From a virus: a stretch of 55,165 bases of DNA. Location of the stretch: positions 1 through 55,165 of IMG/VR virus record IMGVR_UViG_3300033144_001879. One strand, 5' to 3'. The notes beneath the pieces are model-generated. The model had not been told where the DNA came from. It was given only the letters and a program-made list of their open reading frames with translations, and made no database searches. This document shows, in pieces, positions 47,505 through 54,532 of this stretch (positions within the stretch are counted from its first letter, which is position 1; every line of letters begins with the position of its first letter). The position numbers and the translations under genes were made by a program.

Positions 47505-48719
47505 TTACGCCGCGACTGCGACTCGATTTACGATTGTCTGTTTTACGCCGTGATATTCGTCGTGGTCTTTGACGGTCATCTTCGCGGTTCCCTTTTGACC
47601 GACTTCGAGATTATGAGTCGAACTCCACCACTTCGCAACATTGCCGGAAATCAACATCGTGTAAAGCGTGGTTCCACCGAAGTCGTTGTCGAAGAAGTTC
47701 TCGGAGATCACTTCGAATTCGTACTCGGCGCGCTTCTTGATCTCGCCGAAATGTTCCGAGTTTGCGCTCGCGGCGTCGGCGGCCTTCCGGTCTTCGCCGC
47801 GCTTCTTTAATGCCGGCAAGCAAGCGGCGAACCCGGTCATGTTCTGGGGAACGTTCTCGGCGTCGAGAATGCCGGCGACGTTCAAGACGAACGAGTCGCT
47901 CGATCGAGTGTCGGGTCCGCCGTCGGTTCCGTCGTTGCCTTGATCGACGAATTCGCCGCGAGCCCAATCGATGACGACGTCGGCTTCGGCGTATTGCTCA
48001 TTCGTGAAAGGTCCGCGCAACGGGTTCGCTTTGTTGGGCGAGTAGATGCTCGCGTTTACACGGTCGCTCGTTGCTTGTCTGATCGGCTCGCCGTATTCGT
48101 CTTCGGAGTTGGCGCGCGATACGTAACCGTGTTCGCCGATAACGTCGATCGCGATGGCGACGACATGACGAAGAGAGTTCGACGGAGTCTCTCGGATCCA
48201 CTGGCGATCGTTGTCTTCCCAATTGCGAACGTCGTTCCAAAATCCCGCGCCTTTGAGAGCATCGGCGGGCGAGTATCCGAAGAAGTCTTTCGCGCAGGAT
48301 TTTCCGACTTGCTTCGTTTCGCCGGTTTCGAGATTGCGAAGAACGAAGATGTTCTTCCGGTAGCGGCTCGTCTTGCAATGATCGCAAGCGCTCGTGATCT
48401 CGTCGTAACCGTCGAAGCCGTCGGCGTTAAAATCGAAATATTGATTCGGGTCTTCGAGCTTGGCGAGACAAACGAACTCGAAGCCTTCGATCGAGAATGA
48501 CGGGCCGGTGATCTCGACGTCGATTACGCGAACCGGAACGTATGTGATTTCGCCGGCGCGGTCGACGGGTTGCTTCGAGATTCTTTCGTCGCCGAGCTTC
48601 ACGGAGAATTCGCCGGCGCGTTGAACGGCGGCTTTCTTATTCAGTCGCTTGAGGTTGCGAAAGAGAACGCCGGTTCGGAATGCCGGGATCGTGATTTCAA
48701 TGGTCTTTGTATCGGTCAT
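47505..48719 (-). CDS. Large zinc-finger early protein, possible nucleic-acid binder
   Basis: A 404-residue protein, the largest of this operon. At about 110-150 it has ACDHCKTSRYRKNIFVLRN and KQVGKSCAKDFFGYSP, a treble-clef-like C-x2-C plus single Cys pattern that I recall from large early phage proteins of unknown function. The C-terminal 60 residues (GNVAKWWSSTHNLEVGQKGT, AKMTVKDHDEYHGVKQTI) look like an OB-fold strand set. The protein may coat or modify nucleic acid. The role in the early operon is inferred only. Confidence 0.75.
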   Translation of the reverse strand: MTDTKTIEITIPAFRTGVLFRNLKRLNKKAAVQRAGEFSVKLGDERISKQPVDRAGEITYVPVRVIDVEITGPSFSIEGFEFVCLAKLEDPNQYFDFNADGFDGYDEITSACDHCKTSRYRKNIFVLRNLETGETKQVGKSCAKDFFGYSPADALKGAGFWNDVRNWEDNDRQWIRETPSNSLRHVVAIAIDVIGEHGYVSRANSEDEYGEPIRQATSDRVNASIYSPNKANPLRGPFTNEQYAEADVVIDWARGEFVDQGNDGTDGGPDTRSSDSFVLNVAGILDAENVPQNMTGFAACLPALKKRGEDRKAADAASANSEHFGEIKKRAEYEFEVISENFFDNDFGGTTLYTMLISGNVAKWWSSTHNLEVGQKGTAKMTVKDHDEYHGVKQTIVNRVAVAA

Positions 48720-48730
48720 GGTAGTGGTTC

Positions 48731-48946
48731 CTACAGGTAAGTCTTCGTCGTCATATAAATGGCGATCGTGGTCGCCTTGCTACGACTGAAGCATTTGCGA
48801 ACTTCGCGGTCGGTTGTTCCGTCGTTCCAGTATGTGAGAATTTCGACGGCGTGATATGTCCCGCCGTTGGTTCTGATCGTCACGTCGACGGACCGGTTAT
48901 CGAAGTCCGCCGAATAACTTTGAACGAAATGGAGTTCGCGAGGCAT
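48731..48946 (-). CDS. Small hypothetical protein
   Basis: A 71-residue protein, mainly beta strands (ELHFVQSYSADFDNRSVDVT, YHAVEILTYWNDGTTDREVR), with a short helix. It is the second gene of operon C. Function unknown. Confidence 0.65.
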   Translation of the reverse strand: MPRELHFVQSYSADFDNRSVDVTIRTNGGTYHAVEILTYWNDGTTDREVRKCFSRSKATTIAIYMTTKTYL

Positions 48947-48952
48947 TGGTTT

Positions 48953-49213
48953 TTACCGAACGTCGAACGTAAAGAAGAAGCGGCCGTCTGGGATCGTGTG
49001 CTTCGTTGCGAAGATCTCGTGATCTTCTCCGTAATTGCGAATCGTAACGCGGCCATCGTTGTGGATTTTCGGAATCCGTCGGATCGTTTGAATGTGGACG
49101 ACTTTTCCGAATCTCATGCATTCGATATTCCAACCGCCGACGAGAACGTTCTTCAGGCATCGCGTGGAATGTTGAACTGCTTCGATAATGTTTGCGGGTT
49201 CGTGTGTGGTCAT
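48953..49213 (-). CDS. First gene of operon C, hypothetical
   Basis: An 86-residue protein. ATG 49213 follows the conserved leader of promoter C. A helix (EPANIIEAVQHSTRCLKNVL) is followed by strands (HNDGRVTIRNYGEDHEIF, GRFFFTFDVR). No family recognised. Confidence 0.7.
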   Translation of the reverse strand: MTTHEPANIIEAVQHSTRCLKNVLVGGWNIECMRFGKVVHIQTIRRIPKIHNDGRVTIRNYGEDHEIFATKHTIPDGRFFFTFDVR

Positions 49214-49247
49214 GGTCTGGGCTCGTGAGTGGTTGGTCGATGGGTGA

Positions 49248-49289
49248 AATTTAAGGCCAAAGCGGATCCGTGGCAATACCCAACGGGTA
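49248..49289 (-). promoter_or_regulatory. Early promoter C with upstream operator
   Basis: On the minus strand TTGCCA (+ strand 49271-49276) and TAAATT (49248-49253) are 17 bases apart. The operator ACCCAACGGGTA (+ strand 49278-49289) lies just upstream of the minus-35 box and in opposite orientation to those in promoters A and B, although the core inverted repeat is the same. The leader before the ATG at 49213 shares CACTCACGAG with A and B. Confidence 0.65.
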
Positions 49290-49329
49290 GATATTTGGGC
49301 CGAGTATTCGAAGAAGCGCTCAAACCCTT

Positions 49330-49347
49330 ACGGCATAAGGCTTTCAG
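49330..49347. repeat. 18-bp repeat near promoter C (inverted copy)
   Basis: ACGGCATAAGGCTTTCAG is the exact reverse complement of the 18 bases at 46058-46075. It lies in the intergenic region upstream of promoter C. Confidence 0.85.
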
Positions 49348-49504
49348 CGCCGAAGTTATTTCGAATTATTTTCGGATCTTGCGGCGGAAATGGCGCAACG
49401 GCGCGCGTTTGCGCACGTTTTTCGGGGGTTGCGCGTACTTTTCGGAGACCGAAAGACGCCGGTTTATTTTTCACGAGCGGGAAAACCGGCCAACAAAAAC
49501 CCGC

Positions 49505-49560
49505 GCTTCGCAAAGAACCCGACCAAAAGTCCCGACGCCGTGAAGCGTCGAATGCGAAGC
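49505..49560 (-). terminator. Nested hairpin, probable terminator of recombination operon
   Basis: An inner stem CGACGC/GCGTCG (49533-49538 with 49545-49550) sits inside an outer stem GCTTCGC/GCGAAGC (49505-49511 with 49554-49560). On the minus strand short T runs follow. It lies downstream of the leftward gene at 49582. The rest of the 368-base gap 49214-49581 holds promoter C, the 18-bp repeat and no evident gene. Confidence 0.5.
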
Positions 49561-49581
49561 GGAACCCTGTTCATTGTAACG

Positions 49582-49821
49582 CTAGAAATTAGACGCGTCG
49601 ATGACCGACTTTAATCCGTCGATGACAAACTCGTCGCCGACGTTGAGTTTTATCACGTTCATTTCGAACACGTCGCAACCGTCGCATTGCGCCGTCAACC
49701 GAAAAGTATTTCGAGTTAAACGCTTGAGACAAACGTCGAGCGAATTGTCTTTCGACAACAATCGAAGAACGCGATTTTTCGCGGCCTTCGTTAGTTTGAA
49801 TTGCATTCTTGAAGTAAGCAT
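49582..49821 (-). CDS. Small hypothetical protein of recombination operon
   Basis: A 79-residue protein. FKLTKAAKNRVLRLLSKDNS is a basic helix region; CDGCDVFEMNVIKL gives a C-x2-C turn and strand. It lies after the DUF1351-like gene with a 14-base gap. No family recognised. Confidence 0.7.
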   Translation of the reverse strand: MLTSRMQFKLTKAAKNRVLRLLSKDNSLDVCLKRLTRNTFRLTAQCDGCDVFEMNVIKLNVGDEFVIDGLKSVIDASNF

Positions 49822-49835
49822 TTATTTTTCCTCGG

Positions 49836-50849
49836 TTAGAAAAGCGGTTGCGCCGATCTTATTTTGTCGAGCGCCGACGGTTCGTCGACGACTTCGTGAT
49901 GACAAAGATCGATCCATTCGCTCGCGAGTGCCTCGGGTACGCCGAACGCTTTCGCGAGGGCGGCAACGATTGAATTGCGACCGGGGAACCATTTCACTTC
50001 TTCGATAGTTTGCGGTCCGATCTCTTCGACGATTTCTTTCAGGCCGAGAACGGTCGCTTCGCCGGCGTCGAGATCTCCGCAATCGGTCGAGGCTTGCGTT
50101 CGCGGAAGCGCGCCGATCGATCCGTCGACGTCTTCTTTCTCGTATTCGCCCTCGATCGATTCGTCGAGTAACGCTTGTCGCTCGGCGAATTGTTGCTTCG
50201 CGCGCTCTTGTTTCTCTTCACGGAGAAGTTGAAGCTCGGCCGCGTCCGCTTCGGCTTTCAACATCTCTTCATGAAGCGCGCCGAGTGATTTCATTGCGTG
50301 ATGTTTTTGCGATGCCGCGACGTCGGAGAATTCTTCGAAGCCTTCGATCTCGATTCGGTCGAGGTCGTCCATGTATTGAACAATGAGATCCGAGTTCGCT
50401 TGTTCCTTTCTCGCTTTCTCGAACGTCTCACCGAAGAACGCGATTCGCGTGTTAATCGCCGCGATGCGTTCTTCTTCTTCTCGACGCTTCGCTTCTTCGG
50501 CGTCTTTGATCTTCTTCTCTTCGTCTTTGATTTGATCGTCGATCGGAGTTTCGAGCGCGAACAATGCGGCGGTTAACGACTTCGCCGCCGCGTCGATCGA
50601 TTTCCCGAGCGCAAGAATCGGAGCCTTCGCCGCCGTGCGAACGTGTTCGATCGCGAAGCGCGGACGCCGGATCTCTTTGCGAGCCGCTTGCGCCGCCTTC
50701 ATTCCGTCGGACTCGTCGACGTCGAAAATCACGCCGGCGTATTTCTCGGTCAAGTCGGCGATGCCGGCTTCGGTTGCGTTGAACTTTTGAACGGCGGTGA
50801 CGACTTCGTCGGCGGCCGGTGTTGGGATCGTTTCAATGTCGGTTGTCAT
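49836..50849 (-). CDS. Coiled-coil protein (DUF1351-like) beside recombination genes
   Basis: A 337-residue protein. Residues 15-140 (TAVQKFNATEAGIADLTEKY, KAAQAARKEIRRPRFAIEHV, FALETPIDDQIKDEEKKIKD) resemble proteins often encoded next to phage exonuclease and Bet/RecT genes (DUF1351 type). A long charged coiled coil follows, and the last 70 residues form a small separate domain (NSIVAALAKAFGVPEALASE). Role in recombination inferred from neighbours. Confidence 0.75.
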   Translation of the reverse strand: MTTDIETIPTPAADEVVTAVQKFNATEAGIADLTEKYAGVIFDVDESDGMKAAQAARKEIRRPRFAIEHVRTAAKAPILALGKSIDAAAKSLTAALFALETPIDDQIKDEEKKIKDAEEAKRREEEERIAAINTRIAFFGETFEKARKEQANSDLIVQYMDDLDRIEIEGFEEFSDVAASQKHHAMKSLGALHEEMLKAEADAAELQLLREEKQERAKQQFAERQALLDESIEGEYEKEDVDGSIGALPRTQASTDCGDLDAGEATVLGLKEIVEEIGPQTIEEVKWFPGRNSIVAALAKAFGVPEALASEWIDLCHHEVVDEPSALDKIRSAQPLF

Positions 50850-50945
50850 GATTTTGGTTCCTCGGTTTGTTGATGTTCAGGTCGGCACTTTGCGGCCGGA
50901 TATGATCGCCCAGAACATACCCGGCCGCCGATCGCGCCAGAAAAA

Positions 50946-51251
50946 TTAAACAGTTCTCCAAACTCGCTTCGGCCGGGAATGACATTGTGGAAGGTCGGAC
51001 TTTTTGACTCGATCCGTTGCCACAATAACGCCGATCTTTTGCAATCGCATCATGACCGGTCCCATTGCTCGCGGTTCGGACGGTCGCCGATCGGGATTTA
51101 ACGCTTTCCAGATGTCGTCCGAAGTAAACTCGGAACATCGAAGCGAAACAAGCTTTCCGATGTCGATGGCGTATTCGATCCACTTGCGATTTCTTGACGC
51201 CGTCAATCGGCAAAGCGCCTGATCTCGAAGCATATCCCCTTGCGTCGGCAT
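50946..51251 (-). CDS. Small winged-helix-like phage protein
   Basis: A 101-residue protein starting at the TGATG overlap with ssb. FTSDDIWKALNPDRRPSEPR then AMGPVMMRLQKIGVIVATDR and KKSDLPQCHSRPKRVW follow a pattern I associate with phage proteins that have a winged-helix core (helix, helix, then wing with VIV-TDR). It probably binds DNA; its coupling to ssb suggests replication or recombination. Confidence 0.75.
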   Translation of the reverse strand: MPTQGDMLRDQALCRLTASRNRKWIEYAIDIGKLVSLRCSEFTSDDIWKALNPDRRPSEPRAMGPVMMRLQKIGVIVATDRVKKSDLPQCHSRPKRVWRTV

Positions 51252-51715
51252 CAAAACGGAATATCGTCGTCGAAGTCGTCGGGGTGCGGCGCTTGCCCGC
51301 TACTTTCGCCGGCGGTCGCAGGTTGTGAACTGCTATCGCCCGTCGAGTTCGCAGGTTGTGAACTGCGCGGCGCGGCTCCGCCTTCCGGTTTCTTGTCGAG
51401 CATTTTCATTTCGCGGCCTTTGATCTCGGTCGTGTAGCGCTTCACGCCTTCTTTGTCGGTCCACTCGCGAGTTTGAAGCGAGCCTTCGACATAGACTTTC
51501 GATCCTTTGCGGAGAAACTCGCCGCACACTTCGGCGATGCGGCCGAAGAACGCAATCTTATGCCACTCGGTCCGCTCGCGTTGCTCGCCGGTTTGCTTGT
51601 CTTTCCATCGTTCGGAAGTCGCGACGTTGAAGTTCGCGCAAGCGTCTCCGCTCGGCATATATCGAACCTCGGGATCTCCGCCGAGGTTCCCGATAATCAT
51701 TACTTTATTGAGCAT
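51251..51715 (-). CDS. ssb: Single-stranded DNA-binding protein
   Basis: A 154-residue SSB. The OB fold is clear ([80 protein letters not shown]). Residues 110-145 are a Ser/Gly/Pro linker, and the end DDFDDDIPF is the acidic tip that recruits partner proteins. It protects single strands during replication and Bet-mediated annealing. The start overlaps the bet stop by 11 bases. Confidence 0.96.
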   Translation of the reverse strand: MLNKVMIIGNLGGDPEVRYMPSGDACANFNVATSERWKDKQTGEQRERTEWHKIAFFGRIAEVCGEFLRKGSKVYVEGSLQTREWTDKEGVKRYTTEIKGREMKMLDKKPEGGAAPRSSQPANSTGDSSSQPATAGESSGQAPHPDDFDDDIPF

Positions 51716-52496
51716 TGTTTCCGTCTCCCGTTTCCGTGTCTTTACTGATAACTTCGCCCGTCGCTTTGTCTACGTCCGCCGGCGGCTCTTCGGCCGCTTC
51801 GCCGACGCCGAGGACCGACTTAATCCGTTTCGTCGTTGTGTCGCCTTTCACTTCGGGAGCGTCCACAACTTCGTATTCTGCCTCGATGATTCGCTCGGCT
51901 TCGTCGGCGTCATGGATCCCGACAAACCCGAAGCCGATCCGCGCGGCTTGAATCAAAGCCTTGTGACGGAGCATCCGCTTCGTGTGCGTTTGCCACGGTC
52001 CCTTGATCGTGTTTCCGTTCTTCACGAACGGCGGCCGGTACACTTCGTCGAAGTACTCGCGAACGGTGACGGTGTGCGCGCGGTCCGATCGGTGAATGAT
52101 GACTTCGCACCACGACGGACAATCCTTATGTTCGCCGTTCTTCACGATGTCTTCGGAATAAACGAACTCCAATCCGTCGAAGGCTTTATGCTCGTTGATG
52201 ATCCGAGCCCAACCGTCGACGCCGACGACCGGGACGATTCCGCCCTGATCGGGATAGGCGTAAATCTCTTTCGTCCACGGATTGAGGTTGTATTGATCCG
52301 CGACGACGATCAACGCCGCCATTTGTTCGTTAGTGATCTCGACGGCGTTCCGGCCTTTCTGTTTGAACGCAGTCGACTTGAGAGTCGTCATCATTATGGC
52401 GGGATCGAGCCCGTATTTTCCTGCGAACTTTTGAATCAGGGAAACCGACTTCTCGGCTTTGTCTGTGGTCGCAACTTGCTTCGTGTCGTCGGTCAT
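51705..52496 (-). CDS. bet: Bet/RecT-type single-strand annealing protein
   Basis: A 263-residue protein strongly resembling lambda Bet: LKSTAFKQ, then [47 protein letters not shown] and [20 protein letters not shown] and [16 protein letters not shown]. It anneals complementary strands exposed by the exonuclease encoded next to it. The C-terminal 70 residues are acidic. It overlaps ssb at the 3' side and the exonuclease stop at the 5' side (ATGA). Confidence 0.96.
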   Translation of the reverse strand: MTDDTKQVATTDKAEKSVSLIQKFAGKYGLDPAIMMTTLKSTAFKQKGRNAVEITNEQMAALIVVADQYNLNPWTKEIYAYPDQGGIVPVVGVDGWARIINEHKAFDGLEFVYSEDIVKNGEHKDCPSWCEVIIHRSDRAHTVTVREYFDEVYRPPFVKNGNTIKGPWQTHTKRMLRHKALIQAARIGFGFVGIHDADEAERIIEAEYEVVDAPEVKGDTTTKRIKSVLGVGEAAEEPPADVDKATGEVISKDTETGDGNNAQ

Positions 52497-53419
52497 GATT
52501 TCGGTTCCTCGGTGATTTTAAGATTCGGCCGGAACGTTCGGATCGACTTCGGCGAAGAATACTCTTCGTATAGTCCGGGGTGAGCTTGGTCGAATGACTT
52601 GCGATTGAACTGCGAGCGATCCGAGTTACTCCACGTCGCGATCTTCTTCCCGTCGTGCATCAAAGCGACGGCGTCTCCCATCGATGCCTTGATTTGATTT
52701 CGAAGTCCGTCGTCGTGAGCTTTGAGCTTCTTGATCTCGGCGTGAACTGTTTTCAGTTCGCCGTGGATCAATGCGATTTCTTCCGACGCATCGATCGCGA
52801 GTTGTGTCGCCGTCGGATATGCGAGATCGATCTCGACTCCGGTCTTCGGATCCGGCTCGATGCCTTTCAAGATATGATCGGTCCACCATGTCCGAATTTT
52901 CTCCGATAGAAAGTTCCCGAGTTCTTCGTCATACTCGATCCGATAGATCTTGAAGTCGCCACCAATGTCGGCGGCAAGATGCCACACTCGCCAACCGGTC
53001 ACGATCATGTAATGTAAACATTGAATCAAATAGTACGGCGGAACGTCATCGGTTCCGGCTTCGCCGAAGTGCATCGCCATGCGCCAATTCGCGGTTTTTG
53101 CTTCGAGTCCCTCTTTCTTTCCGACGATGCGTCGATCGATATGTCCTACCATGAAAGGGAAGTCGGGATTCGTCAAAGTTTTGTTGACGCGATGCGCAAC
53201 GAGATCGGTCTCTTCGGAGAACCATTTGCAAACAAGCGCTTCCATATCGTTGCCGCGCTTGACCGCAAACTTCTCGGAAATATCTTCGGGGATAACCTGC
53301 CCGGTCTTCTCTTGCCAAAGTTCGTACGGCGTTTTGTACGGGTTCAAATAAAGAAGCGTCGCGGCATCGGATCCACCGATTCCGGTCTTTCGTTTTTCAA
53401 GTTGTTCAGTCGTAAGCAT
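52493..53419 (-). CDS. YqaJ-type alkaline exonuclease (lambda Exo-like)
   Basis: A 308-residue protein with all YqaJ elements: GIGGSDAATLLYLNPYKTPY near residue 13-32, RGNDMEALVCKWF with Glu60, FPFMVGHIDRRI with Asp95, GLEAKTANW with Glu106 and Lys108, and PPYYLIQCLHYMIVTGW with conserved Gln133. It degrades one strand of double-stranded DNA to give substrates for Bet. It is the first gene of the leftward recombination operon from the divergent control region. Confidence 0.95.
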   Translation of the reverse strand: MLTTEQLEKRKTGIGGSDAATLLYLNPYKTPYELWQEKTGQVIPEDISEKFAVKRGNDMEALVCKWFSEETDLVAHRVNKTLTNPDFPFMVGHIDRRIVGKKEGLEAKTANWRMAMHFGEAGTDDVPPYYLIQCLHYMIVTGWRVWHLAADIGGDFKIYRIEYDEELGNFLSEKIRTWWTDHILKGIEPDPKTGVEIDLAYPTATQLAIDASEEIALIHGELKTVHAEIKKLKAHDDGLRNQIKASMGDAVALMHDGKKIATWSNSDRSQFNRKSFDQAHPGLYEEYSSPKSIRTFRPNLKITEEPKS

Positions 53420-53535
53420 GGTCGTTTAATCCTCTGGTCTTCGGTCGAGGCGTCGACTTTAATCGATGTAATTCACGAACGCAAGCCGCGCGAAATCCCT
53501 GTTTTTGTAGGGTGAAACGACAAAAGCGGCGGAGC

Positions 53536-53564
53536 ATTATAAGCGCTTGTTATGCCGGGGGAAA
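53536..53564 (-). promoter_or_regulatory. Probable leftward promoter of recombination operon
   Basis: On the minus strand TATAAT (+ strand 53536-53541) is a perfect minus-10 box, with TTTCCC (53559-53564) 17 bases upstream as a weak minus-35. It would drive the exonuclease, Bet and SSB genes, with a leader of about 110 bases. Confidence 0.5.
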
Positions 53565-53568
53565 TGGC

Positions 53569-53588
53569 GATCGTCTAGCAAATGCTAT
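53569..53588 (+). repeat. 20-bp control-region repeat, copy 1
   Basis: GATCGTCTAGCAAATGCTAT contains the inverted repeat TAGCA-AA-TGCTA. A second copy with one different base is at 53704-53723. Each copy runs into a TATNAA minus-10-like box (TATAAA here), so a bound protein would cover the promoter. It could instead be an origin iteron. Confidence 0.7.
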
Positions 53589-53703
53589 AAAAACTTAGCA
53601 CGTTTTTAAGTGACGGAAAAACCGAGAAAACGGCGCGTGAAACCGGCCGCAAAAACACGACAGTTTTTTTTCGTAAGTCATTGGGTGGCCCGAGCGTTTT
53701 TCC

Positions 53704-53723
53704 GATCGTCTAGCAACTGCTAT
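53704..53723 (+). repeat. 20-bp control-region repeat, copy 2
   Basis: GATCGTCTAGCAACTGCTAT differs from copy 1 by a single base at the centre of the TAGCA-N2-TGCTA palindrome, so both arms are preserved. It lies 153 bases before the replication gene. An A+T-rich stretch (GATAAGAAGAAGATAAAGAT) follows at about 53737-53756, which would suit a replication origin. Confidence 0.7.
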
Positions 53724-53767
53724 CAATTTGTAACTAGATAAGAAGAAGATAAAGATATAAAACCCTT

Positions 53768-53784
53768 GCGCGCTTCGCGCTTTT
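53768..53784 (+). terminator. Short GC hairpin with T tract in leader
   Basis: GCGCG-CTT-CGCGC followed by TTTT lies in the leader of the rightward replication operon. It could attenuate transcription. The remaining bases of the 456-base gap 53420-53875 hold the divergent promoters, the two repeats and no convincing gene. Confidence 0.45.
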
Positions 53785-53875
53785 CGGGGGAGACGAAAAA
53801 GCTTGCGTGAAAGAATGACTTCAACTAAAGTCGACGCCGATTTGAACCGACGACCAACAACGGGACAGCGAACGC

Positions 53876-54532
53876 TTGAACTTTTTGAAAATCAGAAATT
53901 GGTCCGACTTCCAACACTACAAAACTTGTCGGCATCCGCCGCCGTGGATTAAACTTCACAACGAGATCTTGACGTCGCGAACTTGGGTCTCATGCGACGA
54001 CACGAATCGCGCTCTCATGATCGCGTTAATGTTGATCGCTTCACGATGCAACAACCGGATTCCGCTCGACGAAGTTTATTTGATGCGAGCTTGCTATCTT
54101 TCCGAGCCGCCGGATTTCTCAATGCTTCTCGATCTCGATTTTATTCGGGTCATCAATGACGAAGGCGAAGCCGTCGAGGATCCCGCCGTTCAACTTAAAC
54201 TCAAGCCGCCGAAGACGCCGCCGAAGAAGCGAACCGCGAAGAAGAAACACGACGAGCGCTTTCCTGAATTTTATGACATATATCCGCGCAAGAGAGATCG
54301 CGCGACGGCGCTTCAAAAGTGGATCACGAAAAAGCTTGATTCAAAAGCCGACATGATCATCGCCGACGTAGCGAACCGGATCAAAAACGATCCACAGTGG
54401 GCGAAAGACGGCGGGAAATATATTCCGCATCCGTCGCGGTATCTACATCGCGAACTATGGAACGACGAAGTCGAGTCGAAAACAAAACGAACCGACGAAC
54501 TCGGACAAATACCGGAAGACCGCCGATGGTGA
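53876..54532 (+). CDS. Replication initiator / helicase-loader-like protein
   Basis: A 218-residue protein with TTG start (GGGA ten bases upstream). FLKIRNWSDFQHYKTCRHPP, WIKLHNEILTSRTWVSCDDT and ALMIALMLIASRCNNRIPLD follow the winged-helix pattern at the start of phage replisome-organiser proteins. The second half has FPEFYDIYPRKRDRATALQK and WITKKLD, the motif found at the C-terminus of DnaT/O-like helicase-loading proteins, with the basic linker KTPPKKRTAKKKHDE between. It would bind the origin upstream and recruit DnaB, encoded in an overlapping frame downstream. Confidence 0.8.
   Translation: MNFLKIRNWSDFQHYKTCRHPPPWIKLHNEILTSRTWVSCDDTNRALMIALMLIASRCNNRIPLDEVYLMRACYLSEPPDFSMLLDLDFIRVINDEGEAVEDPAVQLKLKPPKTPPKKRTAKKKHDERFPEFYDIYPRKRDRATALQKWITKKLDSKADMIIADVANRIKNDPQWAKDGGKYIPHPSRYLHRELWNDEVESKTKRTDELGQIPEDRRW

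Noticed and set aside
51507-52583. 358-residue rightward open frame
   Set aside because: It is antisense to ssb, bet and the end of the exonuclease gene, which are certain. Its composition (Arg, Phe, Val-rich) is that of a shadow.
53815-53952. 45-residue frame from ATG 53815 ahead of the replication initiator
   Set aside because: It overlaps the initiator start in another frame and its ribosome site is too close to the ATG. It could be a leader peptide but evidence is too weak to list as a gene.
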